Of a stretch of 64,000 nucleotides of DNA, positions 31,339 to 42,828 are shown one piece after another. Below the pieces are notes generated by a model, which worked only from the letters and a program-made list of their open reading frames with translations, was not told the DNA's origin and searched no databases. A program made the translations under genes and the position numbers. Source of the stretch: Diabrotica undecimpunctata (Eukaryota; Arthropoda; Insecta; Coleoptera; Chrysomelidae); NCBI RefSeq assembly GCF_040954645.1, contig NC_092810.1, forward strand, positions 69,748,660 to 69,812,659, given 5' to 3'. Position 1 is the first letter of the stretch. Each line of letters opens with the position of its first letter.

Positions 31339-34300
31339 ACTTTCTGAATTACAAGTTAGGCCATTGCTATTATGAAAAACCTTCTGAATTTATTTCTTTA
31401 GATGAAGATAAAATTATTGAATCTATTAATTTAATTTATATAAATGCTTTGGCCAAAAATAAAATGATTAAGATTATGATAGATACTGGTTCAGAAAGTA
31501 CTTTAGTCTCGGAGAATTTTATTTTTAATACATTAAAATTATCAGATATAATAAAGATTCCAAAAATTAAAATTGTTGGTGCAAATAATAAGAAGTTGGG
31601 TGAAATTGATAAACTAGCCAATTTTAAAATTAATATTCTTAATAAAGAAATTAATATGCAAGGATTTATTGTCAAGGATTTATGTGTTGATATATTAATG
31701 GGAAATGATGAATTGGAAAAGAAGAAAGTAAAGATAGATTTTGAAGAAAAAATGGTAACTTTGGAAGGGCAAATAATTAAATTTATGCAGAAAGATGAGG
31801 TGGAAGAAGGAATAAGAGTTGATAGGATATTATTAAAAGAAAATAATGATGTTTATGAAGAAGAAATGTATTTTGATGATAGGGAAATGTCCCAAAAGAA
31901 TGTAAAGAATAATTATTGTAGTGAATATTTAAGGAATGGAAATTTTAAGCAGATGGATGCCTACGAGGCGGAGTGCGTAAAATTGGAAGCAAGGAATAAT
32001 GAATACATAATGAAGAATAATTTTATTTGTAAAGAAGACGATATAATGAAAGTTTTAAATTGCCCTGAAGAATATAAATCAATAGTCGTTTCCATATTGC
32101 AGCAACACAAGGGACTTGTCAATAAAGAAAATAGAATTGCACAAAATTATATCCATAATATAAAAGTTAAAGAAGAAAAAGATTTTAAAACAAAATCATA
32201 CCCAATACCATATAAATACAGAGAAGAAGTAAACAAAACAATTAATAATATGTTAGAAGATGGAATCATTGAGAAAGCAGACACACGTTTTATAAATCCC
32301 ATAGTAGTAGTACGAAAAAGATCAGGTGAAATCAGCTTATGTTTGGATGCAAGGAATATTAACAAGATTACTGAAAAGCAATTTGAAGCACCAATGAGTA
32401 TAGATGGAATACTAGGAAGAATTACAGGAATGTCATTTTTCACTAAAATTGATTTACAGCATAGCTTTTGGTTAATACCTCTAGAAAGAAAAAGTAGACA
32501 GTATACAGGATTTCAGATAGATGGAGTAGTATATCAATTCAAAGTAGTACCATTTGGACTTCAATCATCTTGCAGTGCTCTATGTAGATGTCTTCATGAT
32601 ATTTTGGATCAATATGAACATTTTGTAATTCACTACATTGATGATATATTAATTTTTTCTAAAACGGCTGAAGATCATGAGAAACACCTAAAAATTATAA
32701 TAAATAGATTAGACAAAGTTGGACTAAAAATAAATCAAGAAAAATGTACATTTTTTCAAAAAGAAGTCATATATCTAGGTTATAAACTTAACACTAAGGG
32801 AATCGAAATGGATCCAGAACGGACACAAGTCATTCAGGAATATAAAACACCACACAATTTAAGAACTTTAAGAGGATTTATTGGAATAATTAATTATTAT
32901 AAAAGGATGATACCAGATCTAAGTATAAAAGAAATTCCATTACTTGAACTACTGAGAAAAGGTGTAAAATGGAGATGGGATCAGAGAAGAGAACTAGCAT
33001 TCCAAGAAATTAAAAACATTTTTCTGTCAAATTTGAAAATATACTATCCTGACTACACACAGCCATTCATATTAAGAACAGATGCATCAATAGAGAGATT
33101 ATCAGGGGTATTATTACAAATACATGATGGGGTCGAATACCCAATACAATTCATTTCAAGAATTACAAAGCCACATGAAAAGGGTTACTCAGTTTCAGAA
33201 TTAGAACTAGCAAGTATAATACACTGTGTCACAAAATTAAGATTTTATTTGTTGGGTAATGAATTTACAATAGAAACAGATCACCAAGCTTTAACGTCTA
33301 TATTAAATAACAAATATGGAAACAGTAGAATACATCGGTGGAGTCTAATACTTAGTGAATACTGCTTTGAAATCAAATACATTTCTGGAAAATCCAATAT
33401 AGTGGCAGATGCTTTATCAAGGTTAGAAAATACATCACAAAAAGGGCAGCGAACAATAAAAATTGGATTAAATCAATTAGTAGACAGTACTGGATTATAT
33501 TCTAGAGAAGAAATTATAAGAGATCAGATCAATTTGAGTGAAAAACAAAAAGTCCTTAAGAAAGATGGAGTTTATTATAAAATAATAAATGGCATAGAAG
33601 TATATGTAATAACTAGAACTTTAGCAAAGAAAATATTGAAAAATTTACATAACAATTATATGCATATTGGTTCAAGAAAGCTATGGATGCTATTTAGGGA
33701 CAATTATTTTGCAAAGAATGACATAAGTATAGCAAAAGAAATTACTACCCAATGCCCAATATGTCAACTAAACAAAGAAAAGAATTTCAAAAACCAGAAC
33801 ACATATAAATCTAATGTTGTATATGAAAAACTAAATACAGTTTCCATGGATTTTATTTCAAATTTAGTTCTCAGTCCAACAGGAAAAAAGCATATACTAG
33901 TGATAGTTGATTTATATACAAAATTTATTAAACTATATCCCTGCTCTAGAACAAATGTTAAAACATTAACATTATATATTAATCAATTTTTCGAAGAAAT
34001 AGGACCATTTAGAAATTGCATAATAGATAATGCTACATATTTTAACAACCAAAAATTTCGGACATTTTGTGAGAAAAAGGGAATCAACATTCATTTTACA
34101 AGTATCAGACATCCTCAGGCAAATCCTGCAGAAAGATATATTAAAGAAGTTATAAAATATTTAAGGATACTGTGCCAAAACCAACATGAAACTTGGCAGC
34201 AACATATACCACAAGTAGAGTATTTTTTAAATAATACACATAATTTGAATACAGAAGAAGTACCAGAATATTTAATGTTTGGCCATATAGGAAACAGAAA

Positions 34301-34646
34301 GTGGATTAGTGAATATAATCAGGATCTGCATTACTTGTTAGAACAAGTAATGCAGAAAGTGAATAACCGAATTAGGAGGAAAGCTGAAAAATATATCAGA
34401 AGACAAAATCGAAATATAAAAAAACCAATCACATTTCAAAAAGGAGACCTAGTGTTAATTCGTTCACTTAGAAAAAGTAATGTTAAAGAAAACCGTTGTA
34501 AGAAATTACAACCAATGTTTGAAGGTCCATATACAATTGAAAATCAGAATGGACTAAATAGTTATGTGTTAATAGATGCAGAGAACAGACTAAGAGGCAT
34601 ATTTCATATCAACGACATTTTTCAATATCATGAAGAGATTGAATAA
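31320..34646 (+). CDS. pol: Pol polyprotein (protease, RT, RNase H, integrase)
   Basis: Open for about 1108 codons from the overlap with gag. The first in-frame ATG comes late, so translation by frameshift is more likely than internal initiation. Domains: protease KIMIDTGSESTLVSE (near 31480); RT with SLCLDARNINKIT, VVPFGLQSSCSALCR and HYIDD (32630-32645); RNase H with ILRTDASIERLSGVLLQ and SELELASIIH; 'GKSNIVADALSR' closing the connection; integrase zinc finger H-x-H-C-x2-C (LHNNYMHIG, CPICQ); and core VSMDFIS, IIDNATYF and ANPAERYIKE (DDE). The chromodomain is absent. The end is GIFHINDIFQY. All catalytic residues I can check are present, and no stop or frameshift was seen. Confidence 0.93.
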   Translation, partial: SKFCAVNFLNYKLGHCYYEKPSEFISLDEDKIIESINLIYINALAKNKMIKIMIDTGSESTLVSENFIFNTLKLSDIIKIPKIKIVGANNKKLGEIDKLANFKINILNKEINMQGFIVKDLCVDILMGNDELEKKKVKIDFEEKMVTLEGQIIKFMQKDEVEEGIRVDRILLKENNDVYEEEMYFDDREMSQKNVKNNYCSEYLRNGNFKQMDAYEAECVKLEARNNEYIMKNNFICKEDDIMKVLNCPEEYKSIVVSILQQHKGLVNKENRIAQNYIHNIKVKEEKDFKTKSYPIPYKYREEVNKTINNMLEDGIIEKADTRFINPIVVVRKRSGEISLCLDARNINKITEKQFEAPMSIDGILGRITGMSFFTKIDLQHSFWLIPLERKSRQYTGFQIDGVVYQFKVVPFGLQSSCSALCRCLHDILDQYEHFVIHYIDDILIFSKTAEDHEKHLKIIINRLDKVGLKINQEKCTFFQKEVIYLGYKLNTKGIEMDPERTQVIQEYKTPHNLRTLRGFIGIINYYKRMIPDLSIKEIPLLELLRKGVKWRWDQRRELAFQEIKNIFLSNLKIYYPDYTQPFILRTDASIERLSGVLLQIHDGVEYPIQFISRITKPHEKGYSVSELELASIIHCVTKLRFYLLGNEFTIETDHQALTSILNNKYGNSRIHRWSLILSEYCFEIKYISGKSNIVADALSRLENTSQKGQRTIKIGLNQLVDSTGLYSREEIIRDQINLSEKQKVLKKDGVYYKIINGIEVYVITRTLAKKILKNLHNNYMHIGSRKLWMLFRDNYFAKNDISIAKEITTQCPICQLNKEKNFKNQNTYKSNVVYEKLNTVSMDFISNLVLSPTGKKHILVIVDLYTKFIKLYPCSRTNVKTLTLYINQFFEEIGPFRNCIIDNATYFNNQKFRTFCEKKGINIHFTSIRHPQANPAERYIKEVIKYLRILCQNQHETWQQHIPQVEYFLNNTHNLNTEEVPEYLMFGHIGNRKWISEYNQDLHYLLEQVMQKVNNRIRRKAEKYIRRQNRNIKKPITFQKGDLVLIRSLRKSNVKENRCKKLQPMFEGPYTIENQNGLNSYVLIDAENRLRGIFHINDIFQYHEEIE
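31323..31329 (+). promoter_or_regulatory. -1 ribosomal frameshift heptamer (gag-pol)
   Basis: A AAT TTT in the gag frame (CAA AAT TTT GTG CAG TAA), six bases before the gag stop. The pol frame is open from 31320, so a -1 slip reads into pol. It fits the X XXY YYZ rule. Confidence 0.75.
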
Positions 34647-35242
34647 TGATTTCTATACCTTTAACACAAATATAATAACACTAATAACTTACTGATATAT
34701 CCATTTTATTCAATAGACTTGATTTGATAAATGCTAGATGGTAGATTTCATTATTTTGAATCAATTTGACATCATACTTGTTGAATTTTGTATATATGGA
34801 AATTAATTTGTACCCTAAAAATCATAATTTGGGGTTAGACACAAAATTGATACTATAATTGCTATAAAAATGTCTTTCTAATATAATAAAAAAAAAAAAA
34901 AAAAACTTACCAATTTATATTGATGAAGTTATTTTGAATGGAAATAATTCCTAGATTTTGTCTATAAATAAACAGAACACCATATCGATTATATTTTTAA
35001 TTAAGGTTATATTTTATTCTCTGATATCGCATCCATTGCTCCATTTGACATGACAGTTTGACCATAGAATAGCCGAACTGTGCTCCGTTGTTCTCTGTTT
35101 TGGCATAGACAGCGAACAGGGATGTATTTAACACATTTTAAATAAAAAAAAATTGATTTATTAAATTTAATAAGGTATGAGAAAATTAATATTTAAAAAA
35201 ATAATAAGTAAATTATTTATTTTATATATTATTTTGGGGTAT
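34647..35242 (+). other. 3' untranslated region between pol and 3' LTR
   Basis: About 600 bp, AT-rich with an A tract at about 34889. No env frame. TTTTGGGGTAT just before the LTR is a poor polypurine tract. Confidence 0.6.
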
Positions 35243-36647
35243 TGTGACAATTGGGGTTTATAGAAAATAATTTATAAGTTATATACTACATAATATTAGA
35301 TATAAAAAAGTATTTGATTATTTTAAGAAGTTATATATTAGAGAATTTAATAAAAATATATTTATGTGAGGGCATTTTTAATAAATTAGCATATAATAAT
35401 TGTAAAAAGTTGTATTTTAGTAATTTTAATGTTGTAAATAGATTTAAGTGAGCCATGTGCCTAGGCAACCAACTATACAGTGAGTGATAGACAGATATTT
35501 ATACTCTGAAGTGACGTTTAAGAATATTTACGAATATAAAGTGGGGTTATAATAATATATTGTTTGAAATGTGTATTTTATTAAATTAGAGTGTTAGTTA
35601 CTAATTTAAATGTTTATTCTGATCTGAAAAGCCTAAATGTCAACAAAATTATCAATGGAACATTAACAAATTATCCAGAGTGTAGAGTGTGACCATTGTT
35701 TACAGTCGAACATTCTCGAAATAATGATTATGGCGGTGGATCGAACAGATATTTTTTTCGAGAACATCTATATGGAAGTAATGGAACAAATTGGAACATG
35801 ATCTCTTACCAGATGGTTCTGGAATATCCAAAAGGATATAAATACCCGTGATTTGGATTCAAGATGGCAGTTTTTTAAGTTTTTAGTCAGAAGTCAGGCC
35901 AGTTTATTATGAAAGTTAGTTGGAGTCAGTAAATCAAGTACAAATAGTCCAATTGTTTAATATTGTGAGTTAAATGAAGATTAAAAATTATGCATATATT
36001 TAATGCACATTTATAATTATACACAAATAATTATTGAAGATTATAAAAGTATATTAGAAGAATATTGGATGGACATTGGAAGGAATTAAAATTATATTAT
36101 GATTGGAGATTAGTATAAATCAACTTATAATAATTGGATATTGGTATATTAAAAAGAAGAATAAATATAAATGGTGTTTGCTGGTGGTGTATAAATGCTG
36201 GTGAAGAAAATTATATCTTAAATTGGTAGAAGCTGATAATTGGAAAAAGTAATTTCACAAAAACAAGGATAACCGAAGTACGAAGACATTCAGTGGTGAT
36301 TAGAATCTATATAGTGGAAAACAGTTCATTTAGGCATTCAGTGAAAGAAAGGTACAAAATTTTGTTAATATAATTTAGTTAGTGTCATAACAATTTCAAT
36401 TTTGAAGATAGTTTGTTTAAATTTTACATTGTCTATAGAATTTAATTAGTTTTATAAGAGTATCAATTTAAAGATAGTTTATTTTAAATTTACATTGGCT
36501 AGGTTAGATATATATGTGTGTTCCATAATAGTTATAATAAAGATAATTTAAAAAAGTACTTACAAACTAATTCTTTGAGAACCGCGATAAAAACCCTATA
36601 TTATTAAAAATACTCATTGCTCATCATTCAAACAAACAACACATCAT

Positions 36648-36651
<4 letters not shown>
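35243..36651 (+). repeat. 3' LTR
   Basis: 1409 bp, near identical to 28134-29544. Directly followed by the TA run. Confidence 0.93.
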
Positions 36652-36718
<67 letters not shown>

Positions 36719-36719
36719 C
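36652..36719. repeat. (TA)n microsatellite (right target flank)
   Basis: TA run with one G interruption. Right half of the target microsatellite split by the element. Confidence 0.95.
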
Positions 36720-37139
36720 TTATATATTTGGTCGAAGTAAAATGTAATGTCTCGCAAACAGGAAAACAGAAAACAAAATAGGTATATCGATTATCGATGG
36801 AAGGCAACCCTATTTACGCATTTCCGACTACTGGTTGTCTTCACTACGGTGCAGCCAAGTTAGGAAAGGAGCAGTTAACTTGGGAAATGATCACTATAGG
36901 AGCAATGAAACCCGAAGCACTATGAGCAGTCTTGTCTGTCGAAAGAGAGTTTATTTTTTAGATGGTTTGGGGAAATATTTCGACGATGTGATTACAATAT
37001 TTAAAAGCAGGTTCATATTTTAGATTAATCTCAGCAGTTTCTTTAATCTCAATTCATAAAAAAGAACATAATAAATTTCGCCATAAAATAAAACAATTTA
37101 TTCTAAAAAATAACAGTTTAATAATTTGTATTAAAACTA

Positions 37140-37980
37140 TTTTAAATTAAATTTTCAAAAAGTCCACCACGTTTAGCCAAGTAGTAGCCCCATTTATTAT
37201 ATAATTGCCGTCGCGTGTTCGACAATATTTCGGGTGTTATGTTTTGAAGGCCTGAATGATTTTTTGACGTAAATCGTCAAAATTTTCGGCACGTTTATGC
37301 TCATGTCTGTATATTTGTTGCTATACATAACCCCATAGGAAAAAGTAGAAAGGTGTAAGATCAGGAGAGGTGGCATTTTATAGTACCTTTTGTACTATTA
37401 ACTCTATCTGGAAACGTAATGTTTAAAAAATTTAACACCCCCCGTGCATTGTGAGCTGGACATCCGTCTTGCTGCAACCAAATTTTATCCGTATTAATAA
37501 GTAATGCTCGAACTACTGGAGTTATGTGATTTCTCAGGATATCTAGGTATTTATGACGACACAAAGTGCCCTTAATGAAAAAAGGGCCAATTACGTTAAC
37601 ACCTAAAATGCCAGCACAGACGTTGACTTTTTGACAGTATTGTGTTTTGTAAGGAACACTTTCTCTTTTCTGTAGAGTACCCTACGGTACTAGATAGATT
37701 GTGATGGCTAGTTAAAGAAAAAATCTGTAAACAAGATTTTTTTCATGTAACCTTCGTCACGATTAGTGCGTTTCATCATGTTTTTACAAAACACCGTTCG
37801 TCGTTCATAATCAGCAGGGAAAATTTTTGAGTTTTTTGCAATTTGTAGCAATGGTACTTGTTTGACTTTAAAATATTTTGTACAGTTCTAGCACTAATAC
37901 CAGTTTTTCTTGAAATTAGGGTGCTGTTACAAAGATAATTTTTCGACTGTTCTAACAACCATTCAAATTTCGTCATTTTG
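37140..37980 (-). pseudogene. Mariner-like transposase relic
   Basis: Minus-strand frames: TKFEWLLEQSKNYL, STLISRKTGISARTVQNIL (N-terminal HTH), NDERCFVKT, then KYLDILRNHITPVVRALLIN, DKIWLQQDGCPAHNARGVL and FLNITFPDRV. The 'WxQQDGxPAHN' block holds the second catalytic Asp. Downstream, LLILHLSTFSYGVMYSN corresponds to 'LTPLDFFLWGYxKxxVY'. Frameshifts and stops separate the blocks. No terminal repeats were verified. Confidence 0.65.
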
Positions 37981-38289
37981 TGTTATGTGGAACAATTTCA
38001 CCCAATCATGTCAACATTAGACTGATAATTGCATTCAGTGCAATTTTCAATCCCTATGACAACACGATCGAGTTTGACAACTTCATCCAAATAAATTTCA
38101 AAATGTCACGTTTCTAATCTAATGTTAACTTAAATTTTAATAATTGTACTTTCACTAACTGTACTTTTAATAAATAAATGTTTCGTTATGTTGAGTTATG
38201 ATTATTTTTTTCGAAAAATTATCCGCCGAATATCCCTCAGACATTGATAAATGCCTCATAATTTCATGACAAATTTCTCAAGCTCGTTG

Positions 38290-38332
38290 CTTGGTAACAG
38301 CACTCAGCCTTCGGCTTCGTGCTGTTACCAAG
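38290..38332. repeat. Hairpin with 14-bp perfect arms
   Basis: CTTGGTAACAGCAC and its exact complement flank a 15-nt loop that itself pairs (AGCC-TTC-GGCT). The same GTGCTGTTACCA module forms the core of the foldback element at 2560-2990. Confidence 0.85.
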
Positions 38333-38468
38333 GAAGTTTTTTCAAATTTAAAAATAAAGTTGTGAATTGTAAATTTTGTTGGTACAGGGCCTTCGAATGA
38401 AAACAAAACCTACGTACTAGTATATATGCACAAATACCTAGATTTGTGCCTAGTTTTAACTACTTTCA

Positions 38469-38495
38469 CTGATGATGGTCCGACAGGACCGAAAA
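38469..38495 (+). other. Hammerhead-like core motif (CTGATGA, stem, GAAA)
   Basis: CTGATGA, then T, GGTCC-GACA-GGACC (5-bp perfect stem), then GAAAACG. It has the order of a hammerhead ribozyme core with one extra base before stem II. Helices I and III were not verified by folding, so this is a candidate only. Confidence 0.3.
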
Positions 38496-39286
38496 CGTTT
38501 TGAAAAAACTTTTAATCCTTTTAGATAATTTTTAGACCTTTTTACTTCTTTGTAAGTTTGGTTAAACTATGGTATACAGCAAACAACTATTATTTTTCCA
38601 CATGCATGTGGACACAAACTAAATAAACATATTAAAATGAACAATACGGTTTCTCTCATTTTACCTTTTATATGGTGGTCGCAGAAAAAATGACGATGTT
38701 GCATCCCTTTAATTTTGTCGAAATAATTTTTAAGTTCTAATTTACAAAGCATAATACATAATAAGCTGTATATGAATAAGGCAACGCTAGTATCGCGTTT
38801 AAGCAAAAAAAACTGCGCTCTTTGCCACGAATTTTGTTATTATAAATGAGGAACGTGTCAATGTGTATAAACAGTAGATTAGTAGACAATAATGAGCTAA
38901 TATATTTTGCACTAGGCACACTTTTATTTCAAACTATGCTATCGAAAAAATGAGACTTATGTATTTTGATTTTTCAATAACTTATAATTTTATGAACTTA
39001 TGATAAAGTACTTTTATTTTGAGAAATACGTGAATAATTTAATTTTTTGATTGATTTATTGATAAAATTAGATGCGGCCTACGGCCACCTTTTCTTTTGG
39101 CCACCCGTGTGTGGTGTACGAACTGCACTTCTGCTAGGATCGGCTCTGTTTCTAGTTAAAAAATACATAATCTAAAAATTCAAAGATTACCTTTTTTGTT
39201 ATGTTACACACTCCTATATGCTTTAAAGTGTTGGCGCTTTTTTTAGCTTTAATATGTATTCTTTTACTTTTTATCGATATTAGTAA

Positions 39287-40807
39287 CCTCGAATTGATTG
39301 GATTGGGGACAGGATTTGGAATATGGATGAAACAAAAACTAAAACTAACCAAGAACCTTTCACACCTTTTGAACCTTTTGTGATTTCACAAAAAGGCCAA
39401 AAACAAGTAGCAGCTGCTGTAAGTGGTGAGAGAGGAACTCTGGTTACTACAGTTTTGTTTATAAATGCAGCTGGAAATACAATACCTCCTGCTCTAGTAT
39501 TTCCGAGAGTGCACTTCAAGAGCCACATGATAAATGGAGCACCAAACGGGACCTTGGGTTTGGCTCATCTGTCAGGTTGGATGGCCACTTCCAATTTCGT
39601 TCATGTGATGCAGCACTTTATAAAATGTTCAGGTTCCTCTGAAAAGAGAAGAATGCTTCTAATTTGCGACAATCATGAGAGCCACTTGGTAATTGAGGCA
39701 ATAGAACTAGCAAGAGCGAATGGCGTGCACATTCTAACAATTCCACCCCATTGCATCCATATGATGCAACCACTGGATGTGGGATTGATGAAACCTTTTA
39801 AAACATATTATAATGCTGAAATTGATTCATGGTTTAAGTTTAACCCAGGCCAACGTTTTAGAATCTATCACGTGGCCGCATGTGTTGGAATAGCACATGG
39901 CCGTGCCATGTTACCACAGAGTATTATAAATTCTTTCAAAAAAACAGGAATATTTCCAGTTGACAGGCACATTTTCACCGATGATATGTTTGCTCCCAGT
40001 TTGGTCAGTAAGAGACCTAATCGTCCAGACGAAACTCTTCCTGATGAACCTCTAACATGCCAACTAGCTGCAAGTCTACCAACTTTAGAATCTGAAAAAC
40101 CACCCTCATCTCCCCAAATTTTAAGCGAAAAGTTTCAGCAACCAATAGACACTCCATCAAAATCAAGCTGCCATAACTCTACGCCTATGTCCTCTCAACA
40201 GTCTGACTGTTATTTAAGTCCTGAGGAGATACGAGGATATACAAAATCGAAACTCAATACTAGCTCCAAGAAACCAAGAGAAAAGGGGAAAAGCAAAATA
40301 ATAACTGACACCCCAGAGAAGCTTCTTCTGCCAGAAAAACAGATCAATAAAAAAACAAAGAAAACCACCAACTCTAATGCTGAACGTACTAAATCTACGA
40401 AAAAAAAACTTTTTGAAAATGAGAAGAATAAGATGATAACTGATGATGAAAATGGCAAAAACTCTGATGATAAAGTATTAGAAGAATCACAGCAAAATTT
40501 TGACAGGAGTGAATTGAAAATTGAAGATTTTGTGCTGGTTAAATTTGGGACTGTAAAACAAAAAGATGTGTACTATGTTGGGAGAATTATTGGTAAATGT
40601 GATGATGGGGATGTTGAAATTTCATTTTTGAGAATGTCATCTAAAGTAAATTATAAATTTTTCTACCCCATCGTACCAGATATCTCTAGTGCTTCTTTAT
40701 CAGAAATTGTAGCCCTTTTGAAAACTGTCTCTGAGCAGGGTACAAAGCGACAGAAATCATTATTTTTCAGTTTCATTGAAAAACTTCAATATGCATTAGG
40801 GGTTTGA
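39287..40807 (+). CDS. Pogo/Tigger-like DDE transposase, N-terminally truncated
   Basis: Open from 39287 to the stop at 40805-40807. The first ATG is 39323. The first catalytic aspartate is in RIWNMDETKTKT at the very start. Then VAAAVSGERGTLVTT, PALVFPR and LLICDNHESHLVIEAIELAR (second Asp in 'xxDNHxSH') appear. TIPPHCIHMMQPLDVGLMKPFK carries the third acidic residue, as is typical for DDE_1 (pogo, Tigger, jerky) proteins. The C-terminal half is lysine/serine-rich with a final domain EDFVLVKFGTVKQKDVYYVG that I often see in insect relatives. The CENP-B-like HTH half is missing (in-frame stop at 39284), so DNA binding is lost. The rest is open, which is unusual in this window. It could be a remnant or a co-opted gene. 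Confidence 0.75.
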   Translation, partial: PRIDWIGDRIWNMDETKTKTNQEPFTPFEPFVISQKGQKQVAAAVSGERGTLVTTVLFINAAGNTIPPALVFPRVHFKSHMINGAPNGTLGLAHLSGWMATSNFVHVMQHFIKCSGSSEKRRMLLICDNHESHLVIEAIELARANGVHILTIPPHCIHMMQPLDVGLMKPFKTYYNAEIDSWFKFNPGQRFRIYHVAACVGIAHGRAMLPQSIINSFKKTGIFPVDRHIFTDDMFAPSLVSKRPNRPDETLPDEPLTCQLAASLPTLESEKPPSSPQILSEKFQQPIDTPSKSSCHNSTPMSSQQSDCYLSPEEIRGYTKSKLNTSSKKPREKGKSKIITDTPEKLLLPEKQINKKTKKTTNSNAERTKSTKKKLFENEKNKMITDDENGKNSDDKVLEESQQNFDRSELKIEDFVLVKFGTVKQKDVYYVGRIIGKCDDGDVEISFLRMSSKVNYKFFYPIVPDISSASLSEIVALLKTVSEQGTKRQKSLFFSFIEKLQYALGV

Positions 40808-41560
40808 TTAAGTATCATAATATAATTTTAAATATTGTAATAAATAATTTCTAAAACATTTATATGAGGTTGCCATTTTTCCAATTGTGTCTGAAGCTGC
40901 CCTATTTCCCGTCTAAAGGGGCCCAAGTCCCAAGTGGGACACCTTCAGACGTTTTTGAAAAAGTGGTTTTGATTTTTTTTTACAACAAGTATAGGGTTTA
41001 TTATTAAAAGCATATATACGGTGAACAATGCATTTTATGAATATTCTCTTTCTTTATTTGGTAAGGTATTTAGAGTGACATGACAGTTCAAATTTTTATG
41101 TCTGAAGGAGCCCCACTCTCCCTACTTATACTAACAAAAAAGAAATGAAATTCATAAAAAATTTATAACTATAGATAGCAGCTATGGTATAACGTTTAAT
41201 TATTAAAGTCATGATGATGATAAACTAGCGTCCATATATTTTACAAAAAGAACAAAAACGACATCGCATGTAAATAAAATAAAATAGATAAGACAAATTT
41301 GAAGTAAAACAAAGACTGACTGATACAAGGGGATCCACTGTTTACGGTATTCTTAATCTACCACTTGAAATAATAATATAAGAAGATGCTAGGTAAAAAA
41401 CAATTTTTCAAAACATACTGATGTCTATCTGTAGCTGATTAACCAACAATAATAGCAATACTAAAAAGGAATTTCAAAGGATCACAGATAATATAATGTA
41501 AAAAGTTTAATTGAAAATAAATCTAGTAAAGAATAAGTTTGTAGTAGGGCATATACATCA
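40808..41560. other. Non-coding stretch after the pogo transposase
   Basis: TGTCTGAAG-type motifs at about 40890 and 41100 (GTCTGAAGGAGCCCCACTC) could be subterminal repeats of the pogo element. No matching left end was found. Confidence 0.3.
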
Positions 41561-41779
41561 AAGTTAGAAAATCGCGTTGCAATAAATGTAAGTACAGGCA
41601 CCTACTACAGATGTGAAACGGTGAAAGGGTTGACAGTTATTGATAAAGAAAATATTTGGATGAAAATATAAACGAAGAAAAAGAAGACAACAAATTTGGA
41701 GAGCTAAGAATTTCAGTCTAAAGTCCAAATTTATGTCAAAAAATAAAGATAAGCATTTATAAAAAAAAATAACAATCAA

Positions 41780-42000
41780 TTTATAAGACAATCTGAAACA
41801 TGGGTAGTGGTCATCGTAATGTCGTGTAGTGTTCGTCTCCAAAGATCTGTCTCTGGTAATTTCCCTTAACGCATGCATAGGTCTTTTGTTTATTCCTGTC
41901 ATTTTATCGATCCATATTGTTGGGGATCTTCCACGTGATTTTCGGCTTTCTACCTTTCCTTGGATAATAAGTCTTTCCATGTTTTCTGTATCTGCTCTCT
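41780..42000 (-). pseudogene. LINE C-terminal fragment
   Basis: Minus strand: MERLIIQGKVESRKSRGRSP then TIWIDKMTGI and REITRDRSLE. This is the 'xxIxQGKVEGRRxRGRSPTRWxDxI' tail of an RT-endonuclease LINE. It directly abuts foldback copy B. Confidence 0.6.
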
Positions 42001-42004
42001 AGTC

Positions 42005-42610
42005 CAGTTGTCAGAGAGTTGACCCCTAAAAATCATACGAACAAGCTAAATTTTGTCACGAATGTTAATTTTGGAACTCCAAAACAATTGCCAAAAAGTT
42101 TACCACTTTTACCCCTGGGCTTATGCCTAAAACCCCCTCGTAGGGGGGTAAAAACGCAAAAAATCGATTTGCCAAAAATATGTACACCGTAGAAAAAAAT
42201 GTTTTATAAAATGTCAGTTACGCTCGCGAAATCAATGTTCAATAAAATTTGTGCCAACTCAACGGTAAAAATTCGATATCTTTTGATCCAAGTGTCCTAT
42301 CGACTAAAATCAAGATGCCTTTTAAAAGTAAAGAGGTCATCTTTCTTATGCACTTTTTGTATTTTGCCGCAAATAAACTCAGATTTCATAAAAATGTTAA
42401 ATAAATAAACGTGCCGCGCTTTTTGCCATTTGAAACGATACACGCGAGATTAATAAAATTGATCAATTTTATTGACTAGTCGTAGTAAAATTTCCATTTG
42501 TAGAGATCACTCTTTAAAACCTATGACATTAAATTTCAATTTTAAGTTATGGCCACAAATATGAGGCATTTGAAATATGAATAAAAAACGCAGAATTTAA
42601 TGTTTTACAT
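42005..42610 (+). repeat. Foldback repeat family, copy B
   Basis: Shares with copy A the blocks ACCCCTAAAAATCATACGAAC, TTTACCACTTTTAC, CCTAAAACCCCC, AAATCGATTTGCC and CGCGAAATCAATGTTCAAT. It continues with TTTTATTGACTAGTC and GGCATTTGAAATATG, which are also in copy C. Non-coding. Confidence 0.7.
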
Positions 42611-42828
42611 TACAAACGATCGCACGTCACGGACAATTCATCCAAGAAGACGGTTTTGGGTGTAGTTTATAGCAGAAGTTTGGTTCTTTTGAAAAACCTA
42701 CTAGCGTAATTGGAAAACAGTTTCACCATCTTTAAATATTTTTTTTCTTATAATGGTTTAATTTATTGTAAACTAAAATATATTAGACGAAAATAAAATT
42801 TATTTTTTTGATAAATATACAAAATTTT

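Larger units (their letters stand above)
28134..36651 (+). mobile_element. Intact Ty3/gypsy LTR retrotransposon (Osvaldo/Ulysses-like)
   Basis: 8.5-kb element with LTRs of 1411 and 1409 bp that differ, by eye, at only three bases and one TA unit. It has a tRNA-Lys-type primer site and long open gag and pol frames linked by a -1 slippery heptamer, and no env. Long LTRs, the Lys primer and a YIDD RT suggest the Osvaldo/Ulysses group (inference from layout). Flanks are TA repeats, with ATAT as the likely target duplication. The lack of stops and the near-identical LTRs suggest recent, possibly ongoing, activity. Confidence 0.92.

Noticed and set aside
39240..39290. Pyrimidine tract plus AG as a splice acceptor for the pogo transposase
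   Set aside because: Either possible AG leaves an in-frame stop at 39284-39286, so an upstream exon cannot join there without breaking the frame.
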